Part shown: piece by piece, positions 48,800 to 61,000 of the stretch
How positions within the stretch are numbered: the stretch's first letter is position 1
How the letters are laid out: the number at the start of each line of letters is the position of its first letter
Source of the DNA: Marsupella aquatica
Lineage: Eukaryota; Marchantiophyta
Assembly (NCBI GenBank): GCA_973895155.1
Contig: OZ316892.1
Coordinates: 2,542,001-2,606,000 of the forward strand
DNA length: 64,000 nt
Direction of reading: 5' to 3'
Program-made: the position numbers and the translations under genes
The notes under the pieces: generated by a model
The model's database searches: none
Told to the model about the DNA's origin: nothing
Seen by the model: the letters and a program-made list of their open reading frames with translations, nothing else

Positions 48800-51700
48800 A
48801 TGGCTTCTCCTGGTAAAGGGCCGAGCAGTAATGGATTCGGTTCTCCAGTCCGTTCGGATGATAGAGTGCTGGATGGAGGACAATCTCGGCAGCTTTCCAT
48901 CCCCTCACCACCACTTAGCTCTGTGGAGTTCAAGAGCCCGGATAGGAGTTGGGATACTACGTCCGGTAGCTTCGACTCACCCAGGTCGTCAGTATCGACG
49001 TCATCGATTGAGTCGCCCTCGTCGTCCAACCTGATGAGGAGTCAGTCGGAAAAAATGAAGCCGAGGAGGAATCACAGTGCCTACCTTGATGAGGAAACAG
49101 GTAAGCTTCATTGGGCTCTGTTCAACCTTGAATTGCATGTTAGCTCGGGATTGGGAATTCGCATAAGTGCTTGAATGCGTTCCTCTCGAAATTGTTAATG
49201 GATGCTAGGGCATCTTGCTACACGCGACTCCGTGACCTCTTGGGTCATAGGTCGCAGCTTTGGATTGCCGTTGATGCCGTGGAAGTTTTCTTTAATTTCT
49301 TCGTCGTGATTATAACTGAAATGGAGATCACTTGAGCACCTTCGATTGAATCGTGGAAACAGTAGAGCACTTTGGACTTCATGGAAGCACTTGAACTCAC
49401 TGGATTTCATGGACAAGTTGAGCACGGTGAAAATTGTGAAATCACTTAAACTCCATATGTGTCTAAGATAGCTTTAGCACCGAATATCATGAGACTTTCG
49501 GTTTTGCCATAGCCAAAAATACCGCTGGCCCGATCGTTCATGAATGAGTCTCTCGGCTATGGTCCTCTTCCACGAATGACCTCATTTCCTGACATCATAC
49601 AGAGTTAGCAGAGCAGCTGTGAGTGATGTTGTTACATTGCAACTATTCTTTCTGACCCTTGTTGTGGAGAGGTCATCTAGGAAGGAAGTAACGGTTACTT
49701 AATTGACGATGAAGTATGATTATCAGATACGGTAGCTTTTGGTCCCTCTTTGCTCGCTCTGATCTCAGATCCGAGAACTCGTAATTTCTTTTTTTGCGCT
49801 TTTAAAGATACGAAAGTGAGGAGTTCGGTGACAGGTATTCTGTAATTTATTGTTTCTCAGAAAGGATTGAAAAAGTTAGCCCACGTGACTCAGCGAATTG
49901 CTCGGTGGGGCCTGCGGGTGGAACTTTTTAGAGTTCCACTTGCTGAGGCCCTACGGTTGAGATTTAGCGTGGTGGGGCTCTAAAGCTTTGGTGACTTGGC
50001 AATGACTTCCGTTCTAGGTTGTCTTCTTGCAAACTTCTGCTTCTAGCTGCCGTGGAACTGCAGGCTCCCATATCTTTCACCTTTCTGCACTTGTGTCTAG
50101 ACCATGAGCATCAGTGTTCAATAACATGTCACAAAAATCGAAAACTCCTGACTGTGCAGTCGCGAGCATCCTCATCAAGCTCAGCCAATCCAATGTCTCA
50201 CCAGGGAAGAAGTTTTACCCAAAGATCCTATCATGCAATTTGCATGTGACTAATCAGGGATGGAATCTATTGATAACACAATTGGGGTATTTCTCTTCTT
50301 AAAGTATCTTTCTCGATTCCCAGGGAAAAAAAAAGTATCTTTCTCGAGTAGTAAGCACCTAGAGTAAACTCACTACTGGGGAATACAACCTCCATAGTTT
50401 ATCTAGGAAAAACCAGCAGGATCACGGTAGAATTAGATACAGATTTGGTCAGCACTGCGTGCACAGCAGCAGGAGGTAAGTGAGGATGAATGACTTGGAC
50501 AAGCTGTCCCTTCTCCCGACGCGGCCCACTTTGAGGTGGCTTCTTCGACTGTCATGGCCTGACTAAGTTTGGGTTCCTGGGGCGCAGGAGGCCTGGGCCT
50601 AGCCCTGTTCGCCCGCTCCCAGCGCTTTTGCCCCGTTTGTGCTCCCTGGCAGGCTGGTTGCTGTTTGTCCCCTTGCCTTTTGTCGGAAAAGATTGAATCC
50701 ATGTGAGAAGCTAGGAATTCTGCAACAATTGAATAAGGGTCCTCTTCCCGTCTAAAGGGTAAGGAGAAACTTCTCATTTATGAGATCGAACATTGTAGAA
50801 AAACTGAGTGCATTGTCTGGAATTACATATGGATAAACCTACAGGAGCTCAACAGGAATTAGTGCATAGCCTGTATATATATATATACATGGATCGGGAA
50901 GGGGTGAAGTTGGACAGAGACTGCATCACACGCGGGATGAGTGGCATGGGGGCCATGAAATTACATTCTAAAAGGACTATTGGTATAAAGATTGTGAGTC
51001 CGAAAAGGGCTCGTAATGTTCCTCTCTGGTGTTTCTCCGGGCTAAAAGTATAATAAATCAACTACATAGCCTTCTAAGCAGCTCACTGCTGAAATGATTC
51101 TCTAGTCCTTAGACCTGCTACTAAGGCTACCCTACCCGTCCATGTTCTCTCGTTTCGGAATATGTTTCCAGCAGATATTCAAACTATCTGTTGAAGCATA
51201 TGCTTGGTTACTTAATTTACCAGAGTTGGTCCTACTAGGTGCGTCACTGTTGCCTGCTAGACCTGTAATTTCTTCCGGGCTGGCATCTAGTGTCGAATTG
51301 AGCTGGGTGGCGAACTCGGATGTGGTACTCGTGTGTATATGCATTGATGTTTGGTTGACCATTGGCGCCGGGGCTGTTGGGCACTTGCAGGTACGTGGAA
51401 ATGTCGTAATTGCGGTGGGACATACGATGTCCCCAACCCTGGCTCACGTCAACGGCGAGAGCACAAGAAGGCTTGTGAGGAAACGCAGAGATTGCAGGCG
51501 ATAAAGAAGGCTGAGCAGGCAAGAAGAGAGGAGGATGCTCGAGAGGCTGCCAGGCTGGCTGCCCTTCGTGAAAAAGGTCAGTAAAAATGACTTATGAACT
51601 CTCTGTACCTTAACATACGTGAACACTTTAAAACCTTCATTATGGGACTTGAAATTCATCCTGACATAAAAAGACTTCACTTTTGTCAGTCACCATACGC

Positions 51701-53558
51701 ATCTATCAAACCTCGGACCGATATGCCTACAATTGGGGAAGTTTATATGGAAATGGTGCGAATTTGTGCGGTTAAATACTGCTGTTTTTGGTATTTAAAT
51801 ACGAAGAATGTTAGAAATAAAGTAGAAGGTTATGTCTGATAGCTGGAATGGTAGGTAGGATTGAGCTAAGTTTAGACCCTATCAGCGAGGACGTTGAATC
51901 ACGAAGGGACATTTTCTTGCGCATTGTGTGATGGCTGACCCTTGTTCATTCACTGAACATTACCATGGCTGAGCTTTGTTCATTCACAGAACATTACCAT
52001 GACCGATTGAAGTATTACTGTTCCATCTGAACGTATGAAGTTTTTGTCACATAATGTTTTTCGAGGTCCTTTCGGATTGATTGAGATTTCAACCCTGGAC
52101 ACCGATGATCTCCAGGTGCCTTCTTTTTATTTCAATCTCTGACTACTAGCTGGCATGGGTGGTTCAGGATTTGCTCAGGAATCAAGCAATCAAAACGAAA
52201 TCCTCCGAGGAAGGAATACAGACCACGTTCTCCAGAATGGCCATGGCACCGGCAGTAAAGTCACAGATGATCCTAGCATCATGGGAGCATTTAATACCAC
52301 TCCTGACATCCCAGAAATAGAGGAGGTGAATTTCGAAGCGCCGAAGGAGTTGATCCATAACATAGAACGTGATTCAGCAGGATATCTACATGAAACTCAG
52401 ACTTCGGATGCCCAAAGCAGCAGAATTAGTGATCAAGATGGCGCTGATGTGGACCGGACTAAGCGTGTCACGATGGAGGACAAGTTTCAAGAAACAGATC
52501 TTCCCTCTGAGCACGATCTGTCGGCAACAGACCAGGGCCCGGGAGGTAAAGCAGGTCCCCCTCTGAAAATTGAGCTCTCAGGAAAATTAACACCTGCAAA
52601 CGGGAGCACCACACCTACTTCCACTAAAGTTCGTCTGATTGGAAGTATTGATCCCCAGTGGATCGACAAGGCCAGTACTTCCCCGAACCCTCAAGCCTCT
52701 CAAGAACTTGAACAGGTGAAATATTGCAGCCCTATACGTTCCAACGGAGCACGTCTGGAAGGAACTGTCTATGACCGGCTGGTAGATCTTCACGATGACC
52801 CACAGGTAATGGTAACACGGAGTGCAAGCATGGGTCATGAAAGACTTGAAACTGCACGGATTGCAAGCTTGAATCATGGAAGGGATATAGCTGCAAAGGG
52901 AGTACAGTTTACCAGAGCTTTGAGCATGGATCGTTACGGAGTGGGAGCAACCGCGAGAGAGGATCCCACCAATAGAGGTGTTGCACAATTGGATCGTGGG
53001 AAAGAAGCAGCAGAGAGAGAGGACCCCGGCAGCGATCCAAGCCCTGAGGCTTTGATAGAAGTATTAGTAGGTAGAAACCACAGCAGATCTTCAAGCTCGA
53101 ATCAGGGAATAGAAATGGAAGAGGATCGTAGCAAAGCTCTGGTGAATGGCATCGGTGACAATAGAATTGGCTACCTCCCCAGAGCAGCCCCTTCAGTAAT
53201 CAATAGTAGGAGGACACAATTGGAAAGCGCTCGAGCAGTAGGTAGCAGCAGAGAGCAGTCAGCTGGCAGCCCTCAAGCAGCAGCAGAAGCCAGCAGTAGT
53301 AAAGAATCACAATCACACAATCGACGAGGGGCTGGACCTAGTAGCAGGAATCATACAGACAACCCAAAAGAAGATGACAATTTGGTTGATATTATCGCTC
53401 GGAACCTGGGTAAATTTTGGAGGCATGGTGCTGCAGTTGGTGCTGTCATTGTAATTGCCTGGGTTGGCAACAGCTTGACCAACAATCATCAAGGACCTCG
53501 AGGACAAACACCTAGATGCAGAAGGGGTCACTGCCCATACTACTGGGATGACCAATGA
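48800..53558 (+). CDS. Zinc-finger-like protein with C-terminal membrane segment, 631 aa
   Basis: Three coding exons with matching phases: 48800-49100, 51391-51576 and 52150-53558. An acceptor-like CAG at 48788-48790 suggests an upstream non-coding exon. Exon 1 encodes a Ser/Pro-rich stretch ending LDEETG. The first intron splits a glycine codon, and the next exon opens TWKCRNCGGTYDVPNPG with a Cys/His set of spacing C-x2-C-x16-H-x3-C, probably binding one zinc ion. A basic and acidic helical stretch (QARREEDAREAARLAAL) follows. The long last exon is polar and Ser/Asn-rich, and near its end carries HGAAVGAVIVIAWVGNS, hydrophobic enough to be a tail anchor, then a short Cys/Arg/Trp-containing end. 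I do not recognise the family. The frame continuity across three exons and the 467-codon last exon support a real gene. Nuclear, cytosolic or membrane location cannot be decided. Confidence 0.78.
50010..51060. other. Probable insertion within the zinc-finger gene intron
   Basis: The 2.3-kb first coding intron (49101-51390) is several times longer than others in the window. Its middle contains a GC-rich block near 50,430-50,780 and an (AT)n run at 50,873-50,887, unlike the flanking intron. It looks like an old repeat insertion, but I could not find its ends or a second copy here. Confidence 0.3.
51930..52010. repeat. Direct repeat pair in the second coding intron of the zinc-finger gene
   Basis: GCTGA(C/G)C(C/T)TTGTTCATTCAC followed by GAACATTACCATG occurs twice in a row with a 37-bp period. 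Confidence 0.6.
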
Positions 53559-53639
53559 CAGCACTCCCACCTGTCTGAAGTAGGAGACAGCCCACCAAGG
53601 GTGATGATGCAGCCCTTTCACTTCTGATTGAACTGCTCT

Positions 53640-53885
53640 GGTGAGTGCACTAGATGCTTCAGCTTTGCACAAGGTTCGAACTGTGGCTGGCTGTTTTTGG
53701 TGAGTGTGAAAGGTGGGTTCGAACTGCAGCTGGCTGTTTTTGGTGAGTGTGAAAGGTGGGATGGGTGGGGAACCCTGAGTACCCTTCAAAAAATCCGGCT
53801 CAGGTGCCTCACCACCTAGTCAAATCCCTGGATGGTGGGGGCTGCTTGGTGTACAATGGTGGGAGTGCTCGAAGTCCTGTATTCC
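53640..53885. repeat. Dispersed repeat family B, copy 2, with internal 43-bp duplication
   Basis: It lies just after the zinc-finger gene stop. It contains two adjacent copies of a 43-bp unit, GTTCGAACTG(T/C)(G/A)GCTGGCTG followed by TTTTTGGTGAGTGTGAAAGG. It then matches the 19.6-kb copy through CCTGGATGGTGGGGGCTG and AATGGTGGGAGTG. It may form part of that gene's 3' untranslated region. Confidence 0.5.
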
Positions 53886-55082
53886 ATGGCCCTCAAGTAG
53901 GGTGGAGTGATTTTACCCTTGTATCTCCAAAGTCTGTGGGGAAGATCACAGCCATTGAGGACCCTCAACTTTGACTTGGGAGAGGATGGCTATGGATGGC
54001 TAAGAGTTATTTTTCCATTCCACCCCTTTGCCACCTGTTACCTTCCTTATCGTGATTGTGGAGGTAAGACTTTATGCACAGGAGAGAGGTGCACTGTTAC
54101 CCAAATTTGGAGAGATTTGCAAATAGGGGTGCAATGTAAGGGGAGGGGGAAATGGAAGACGGAACCTACAAGGACTGTTCCCTATCCCCTTAGCTCCCAA
54201 AAACTGCCTTGTGTGGATGGCTTGTCAAATCATCCACAGATGGCTTGCAACGTAGGAGTTAACCCTTGAGACTCAATAGAGTTTTCCGTAAAAGTAGCCC
54301 ATGAAAAGACATGCCACTCACCCTGTAATTCTAAAAGGCTAGTTACCTTGAAAGTAGAGCATGAACAGACTTTGTAGTCAAAACTCAAGGTGAAGTCCTA
54401 CAGCTAATGATTTCTAGGGCAACTCTCGACTCTCGTGAGCATTTCTGACATCCCTCACACGGTAGTTGCTGCCCACATCAAGATTACAGGGTGACTTAGG
54501 CATTGCCACCCCCGAAGATCACTTTCCCGTTTTTGCCCTGGATTTTACTCTGGTGTATTTGAGTGCCGCTGCCACAAGCTAACTCACCCTGTGTTCAGCT
54601 CGCTCCTGCTTTTCACCCTGGGAACTCACCCCGTAAGTGAGCTTTTACGGAAAACTCTAATGTCTGAGATTTTTTGTCTGATGTTTAGGATAAGTTTTTG
54701 CCAGCTGAGAGCAAGATACACATGGAACCTGGCCCTAAGTGACTAAGGTCCTTCTCAACAAATGCATGTACATTACTTTCTGATTTGAGGGTGTGGGAAA
54801 TCTTCAGATTGTAACCACCACTAGCCATGACAAAACCTGGATTCACCAGGTTTTGGCCATTAATAGTACACTTTTCTTGAAATTGTAAAAAAATTGGCAC
54901 AAAAGAGGAGACAGAATCTGTGGAATGGAGAAGTCTTGGACCCTCCCCCCTTATATATGGCCCCCGGCAATATAAAGGAATTGTTGAGGTAAGGGAAAGT
55001 GTTGAAGGTTTGTGTTCCTTGCATTCTATGCTTCTTCACATTGGAACCCTACTCTCAGGTAACAAAACAGAAGCCTGGTTTG
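53886..55082. other. Intergenic; no gene recognised
   Basis: One frame of 120 codons (53,907-54,269) has no recognisable product and lies in repeat-like DNA. Confidence 0.4.
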
Positions 55083-55390
55083 ACAACCAACTGGTTGTGG
55101 TCAGTTGGCCAGGGGACGAGCTTAGAACCGAGCGATCCCAGGTTCAATCCCCCATCCACATGCAAGGGTTGTGGAGGGTGAGTGTGGGTGGGTGGGTGGG
55201 GTGTAGTGGTGAGAGTACTGGTAAACCCTTAACCCTGGCTAGTCCGCTTCTTGCTCTGGCCCACCCTCTCACCCTCCTTGTCTAGGGTATGACAACCCTT
55301 GTGGGCTACTCTAGGCTACTCTACAGAAGTGCATGCTCCAGAGTTGACTGTCTATCCTCTGTTGGATGGGTCAGTTATTGTTTTTTTAAG
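55083..55390 (+). mobile_element. tRNA-derived SINE-like copy (plus), best pol III boxes
   Basis: The tRNA-like head contains an A box TGGTCAGTTGG (55098-55108) and a B box GGTTCAATCC (55141-55150). Their spacing is that of an internal RNA polymerase III promoter. The body (GGTGGGTGGGTGGGGTGTAG, TGGCTAGTCCGCTTCTTG) and the 3' end (TCTATCCTCTGTTGGATGGG, then a T-tract near 55380) match the other copies. Confidence 0.65.
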
Positions 55391-56952
55391 GCAAAAAAAG
55401 AAGCATGGTTTGACCTGACCAAAGCCATAGTGGGATACTCTCAATGACAGAACATGAGCTTCACTTTGTGATGGAAATGTCCGGACTAAATGGAAGAGTT
55501 GGTAAGAAAATTGTCAGTAGTGCAAAAGATTGAAATCTTCTCTTGATGGCTCTGCAAAGTGGCACCTTCTTGGTGAAAAGTGAAAGCGGGCTTTGCAAAC
55601 TCATGAGAGTAGACTCGTGAGGGTGGGGTGGTGCCAAAGATTTTAAAGTCAGCCTCCCTTTAATTAGTGATGGATATAAATGGGGGAATGCCATGTCTAC
55701 CCTAATTACAAGTCTCCCCTAAGCAACTTTGAGGAGAAATACCTATTTGAGGAGAAGTACCTATTTGAGGAGCAAAGCCAAAATGAGTTACCCAGTGAAT
55801 AGTTGACTGATTTGTCTCTACCTTAGTCCCCGCACTTAAAACTTAGAATCTAAAGCCCTCATGTGCCAGAAAACCCCCTACAGTAAATGTACTAGACTCA
55901 TGTCTCAAAATCTCGGCCACAAATCCAACTGTAATTGGAGGTGGCAGCTTTTTATTTGGTGTATAACTCATGGCAACTACTCTCTGGATGTCAAAGCACT
56001 CCTGCAATTGGGAGGTGCAACACTTGACACCTCTTGACTTCTTGGCAGACACTAGCTTTGGTCCAAGGGAACCTTGGAACTAATAAGCAAAGCCTTTAAT
56101 TATTAGCCATAGGCCTATATGAGGTACAGGCCCCAGATGAGGTAAACAATCCATGGACAGATGGGTGGATCACTAATTAGGATCTTGTGGTTACTCTCAA
56201 TGCCTACAGCCTAAACCTCCAGGCCACTCTCCCAACCCCTCTCCCTCCATGGTACCAGCCCAAGAAGAGCATATTCAATTATCAAAGGTGGTATTCAAGT
56301 ATACATGTTTACAGGGCATTGTGGGATATAGTGCCCCAAAAAATGAGAGCTTGAGCTTGAGTTAAGGGTTAATATTGCCCATAATGCTGTGATAACAGGA
56401 CCTTAATACAGTTAAGGGCCTAGATATTTTTATTTGAACAATTTTAGTAAAGGTCGACTTTTGAAAACAATTAACAATTTTTGAAAAGTTTCCTGTACTT
56501 CATAATAATTAATATTTACATAATTAGTCAAAGTAAAAATAGAATCAGATTGAGGAGACACTAAATGACGCACTATGTCACTCCATACTATGATACACCC
56601 AATTATTCATTTAAAATCACGGAGTGTTATTCATTGTGCACAACATATTGATTTATGATGACCGGGATGGGTGTAAAAGGTATAGTGGTCCATGAGGGTT
56701 ACATGGTTAATAGACTTAAGGGCCTAAGATATTTTGGTTTTCACAATTCTAGTAAAAGTACAAGACTTTGATAATGAGCCCATTGACATGTTAATTATGC
56801 ATTCTTCTCCAATATTGCCTTAAAAATTACAAAGAGAGAAATCACTAAGGACAGTAGGGTCAATTTTGTTGTTGAATTTTTTTGTGAGAGAGAAGGGTGT
56901 GTACCACATCCTGGTAATTGCACATCAAAATGTGACTATGTACTGTAAAAAC
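55391..56952. other. Intergenic, AT-rich; no gene recognised
   Basis: A small duplication of ACCTATTTGAGGAG near 55,740-55,770 is the only notable structure. Confidence 0.4.
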
Positions 56953-57392
56953 TAAAGCCCGGATGGACCTCGGATGGACCTCCACAATGTCTATGAAGCC
57001 ATTGACTCAGATAATATTGTTTACATTTTTTATTGAAATGTGACCTGTAAACAATCTTCTTACCATTTGCAGCCAGCTTCAATTATGTTACCCAACTGGT
57101 CTCCTCGATAGTTTGACGACTTGACTACCTTAAACATGAAAGACATCAAGACATCATGTCATATATTACTAAGGAACACTGGTTTTCAGTTGACCCACGT
57201 GAAAATTTCTAGGTGTAAAGTAGGGTGTAAAGTAAAATGACTTGACGTTTTGACTACTTTCTTCACGGGGTAGTCAAGTTGTTGACTGCGATACGCAACC
57301 GGTTCCTCTTTTTTGGGGGTGTAAAATCAGTGGTCACTTTACAGGGTCCATAGGGATGGACAGGGGACAAGAGCTCGGTCCATCCGGGCTTC
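56953..57392. repeat. Possible small element with AAGCCCGGATGGACC inverted ends
   Basis: AAGCCCGGATGGACC at 56953 is mirrored by GGTCCATCCGGGCTT ending at 57392. The sequence outside each end is also repeated: CACTCCATACTATGATACAC with ATTTAAAATC near 56,580, and CATTCCATACCATGATAAAT with ATTTAAAATC near 57,410. No clean target duplication was found. An AAGCTTGGATGGACC-like relative sits near 4,430. Confidence 0.35.
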
Positions 57393-57439
57393 AAATTCAT
57401 GTACTATGTCATTCCATACCATGATAAATCCTATCATTC

Positions 57440-58082
57440 ATTTAAAATCGTTTGAAAGGTGTCAGGGTCTATGGGGGTTACATGGTTCGCTGGATTGGTC
57501 CATGGGAGTCCCTTTTCAATAAAACCCACTTCGCCTAAACCCTTTCCACAAACACGTGTTTCTCCACAATTTCCCGTACGCGGGAAACACACGTTGTCGG
57601 TGCCTCGAAGAAAAAAAGCTCTCTTCCGAAGAAAAGAGCGATTCTGTTCGCCCTCATGGGCGAATTTCGCCGACCCTCTTCCCCGCGAGACCACTCATTC
57701 TTCCCCATTCATTCCACCGGCAGCAGAGGGCCGAACGACGATGTGCCCAGCTGCGGCTGTCGAGTTCGGAGTGAATCTCACGTCTCCCGTTCTGTGATGG
57801 ACTAGCTTTTGAGGACGTGTTGAAAGGGGATTTTTCTGAATTGGAAATCTTCTCGTGTACTGTAGTGAAATTATGATTTCTGGCGGACTCTCTTTGTGGG
57901 GAGAGTTCTTGATCTTCACACTAGAATCCCGACGGATTTGACAGCTCTGGGCCATTTTGGGGTTTTTGGGGCTTAGTTTTGTCACTATTTTGTTGCTCGA
58001 AGGAGATTGATTGATTGGAGGATTGGAGAAATTGGTGGAATTGGGGGACTTGAAGAATGCGTTGGAGGATTGTGGCCGGTGA
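57440..58082 (+). promoter_or_regulatory. Presumed promoter and 5' leader of the phosphatase gene
   Basis: The sequence just before the phosphatase start is richer in CG dinucleotides and less AT-rich than the intergenic DNA to its left. It contains open frames of about 100 codons on both strands with no recognisable product. I read it as promoter plus 5' untranslated region. No TATA box or initiator could be assigned with confidence. Confidence 0.35.
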
Positions 58083-61000
58083 ATGGGGCCGTCGATGGCG
58101 CGACTGAGGCGCCTGCCGAGGCAGCTGACGATGAGGGTGCAGTTCGATCAGCACCGTATGCAGGCGTTGCTTCTGCTGCCGCTGTTTGTGATCATTTCCC
58201 TGTGCCTGCTGTGGCCCGCCCATCCCGCCTCTTCAATATCTAAGACCGTGTATTTCGTGAGCATTGGAGATCATGGCACCGGCAAGCCCGACCAGCTTTC
58301 GGTTGCACATCAGGTGCAGTAATTCTGCATCCAACCTTGCTAGAGAGAATCCCTTTTGCCTCCCTCTCATAACGCTTTGCCAACTTTAGGTTTTACTCTA
58401 TTTCTTCCATTTGTTTGGAAAGTCGGTGCAAAACTGGAGAACTGGAAAGTTTGTCTCGATCGACACTTTGAATATGGGCGAGAGAAGAACGCGTGGGTTT
58501 TTCTTTCTTCCTTTTTCGGAAGATCAGTGAAATTGTGAAGAAATGTGGAATAAAGTTTGGTGGGAATTTTTGAATTTTGGGAGGAGAAGAATGTTGGGTT
58601 ATGTGTGTTTGACAAGTCATGATAATGGTACAGATGGCAGACTTGGCAAGAAAACGCAATGCTCAGTTCGTGTTGACACTAGGAGATAATTTTTATCCCC
58701 GTGGAATCCAGGGGCTGGACGATCCACTAATCAAGACCCACTTTGAAGTAAGCCATGATCTCTGAATCTGACAACTTAATTGGCTTTAAGAATTACATAT
58801 GCTTGTAAAGTTGTTACTTTGTTTCATGTCCGCAATGTTGCACTGGATTGTCATTTGTAGTCATCAAGCTACTCTCCCATTCTTTGATGCAGTACAGTGT
58901 TGTTTTCGTTATCTTATTTTAGCGAGTTATGTTTGCTTGCAGGATATCTATGATGATGAATCTCTACAAATCCCCTGGTAAAAGTTCTTATCCGCCTGGC
59001 TCTTAAAGAATGAATTCCTGCTACAACTGCCGCTGCGCCTGTGCCTTTCGGTTAATAATGCTTCTTTTGATCATGAAGCGTTCTGAGCAATTGCGTAGAA
59101 TCCCTCCGGTTTGGAAGTGGCGGGCATCCCTATCTTTGCTTTGAGATTTTTTTCATAAAATGAGGTCGCCGGTGGAATTTCATTTTAGAATTGGTACAAA
59201 TTCAGAAATTTGTCTCGACCGTGTTCGGAAGGAACATAGCAAGCTGTTTCTGTGCCACGGTAGATTTGTGAGACCTCATAGAATTCAGTACTCTCTATTT
59301 CTTGGCAGGTATGTGACGCTTGGCGATCACGATCACAGGGGAAGCGTTGCTGCTCAGATTGCCTATTCCAATCACTCTAAGCGCTGGGAGCTGCCTGGCC
59401 CATATTACGTAAAACATATACCATTGGGTGGAAACCATCACATGGACCTTATTGTCACTGACAGTGTCGGACTTGAGGTACTGTAGGCTTATGAGCTCAT
59501 GGATGTTTCCTTTTTTATTTTCACTTAGAGGACCTTGGGAGTATCTGCTACTGAGAAAACCGATGAGATGCATTCCTTCTTGTGCTTTGTGGCGAGGTCT
59601 TACCTAACTGAGTGGGGCCACCAAGACTGAAGCTCCTCCCTCATCAGCTATGCTTTCTAAGTTTCAAGCTTTCTGTTTTGCTGTTTGTAGGGAGCTATCG
59701 CTGCTAGATATAATGAAAGCAGGCGGTTTGAGGAGGACTACACTGAGGAATTTGCGGGAAAGGAGGTGAGATTCCCAGACCCTGGTTCTAATGGGATGTG
59801 GCTTCATTATCCTTTTCATTACCCATGCGAGAATTATGACCGTCATGGGACCTCAGTTCCTTATATGCACGCTGTGTAATGTCGTAGAAAGTAGCTTGAA
59901 TTTGATTATGTTGCTGCTGTAGGAACAGTTTTCAGGTACTGTCATTTGCCCTGACATGACGTCAAGCTTATACCTTGGCCTTCGCTAGTTTTAGTGTCTA
60001 CTGAAGTTTTGAGGTTTGTTTATTTTAGGCTGGACAGAAGCAACTGGAGTGGCTAGCAGAAGTCTTGAGGACTAGCACAGCTGACTGGTAAACCCCACAC
60101 CTCATATGGATTTTGTATTTTACTTCACGCTCAAGCTGTCTGAAGTGGAGTACAAAGTAAGCCACTCTCATAGCTATGCGAGCTCAAACTTGATCTGGAT
60201 GTGTATCGTGGGTGTTTTCTCAATTTTCTACACAATTAAATGAAACAGGTCACTGTTTGCACCTTATGTCTCTTAAGCTATTGCTGACAGTTCATGGGCT
60301 TGAAAAAGGCGAATTGTCGTTGGACATCGTCCCTTGCAGAGCTGCGGGATTCGTGCACGCTTTTCAGTCGAAGAAAGACTCCGTAGCTTTCTTCTGCCCC
60401 TCTTTGTGCAGCATGGAGTGGTGAGATTCAATGACGCTTTCATGCTTTGTGGAAATAAGCTTTGACTCATGCCATGCTACGACGCTGCAGAATTAAAGCT
60501 CTTCGTTGGGCAGCAATGCACAAGAGGCATGATCTCAATCTAATAGAAGGTGTTGCGCAGCATGTGTATATGCATGGCCATGATCATTTGGCGCAGCATT
60601 TGGAGGATGAAGGTGTTGTTTATATTGGCAATGGAGTGGGTGGTTTTGGAACTCACCGGGCCTCTCCTACAAACAACACAATCTGGTACAGGTCAGTTGC
60701 GCGTAGTTTCCCAGCATCCTGAGCACTATTGTTCCGTCCTAGTTAGAGGATCTGCACTTCACCATCAGAAACATTCAAGGTTCGTCCTCGCCTAGTTACA
60801 GGGTGCGAAGGAAGCCTGGATGTGAGTTCACCGCACTGGATGAATCTTGTTCTATTCTGTCTGCACCATTTTCTGTTTATTTGCAGAAGACTCCGTTCTC
60901 TATAATGAGTGTATGTTGCTCAACTTCATGTCCTGGATGGTTGTCTGCAGGAATGATTATTTGGGATTCATTGTTCATAAAGTGACACCCTCACAACTGG

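Noticed and set aside
50433-50777. Minus-strand frame of 114 codons
   Set aside because: It lies in the first coding intron of the zinc-finger gene, in a GC-rich block, with no recognisable product.
57459-58223. Frames of 100-112 codons on both strands before the phosphatase
   Set aside because: They overlap each other in the promoter and leader and have no motif.
60462-60560. Extending phosphatase exon 8 leftward to the CTGCAG at 60,490
   Set aside because: In the phase required by exon 7 this puts a stop (AAT TAA) at once. The acceptor GCGCAG at 60,560 keeps the frame and aligns with the family.
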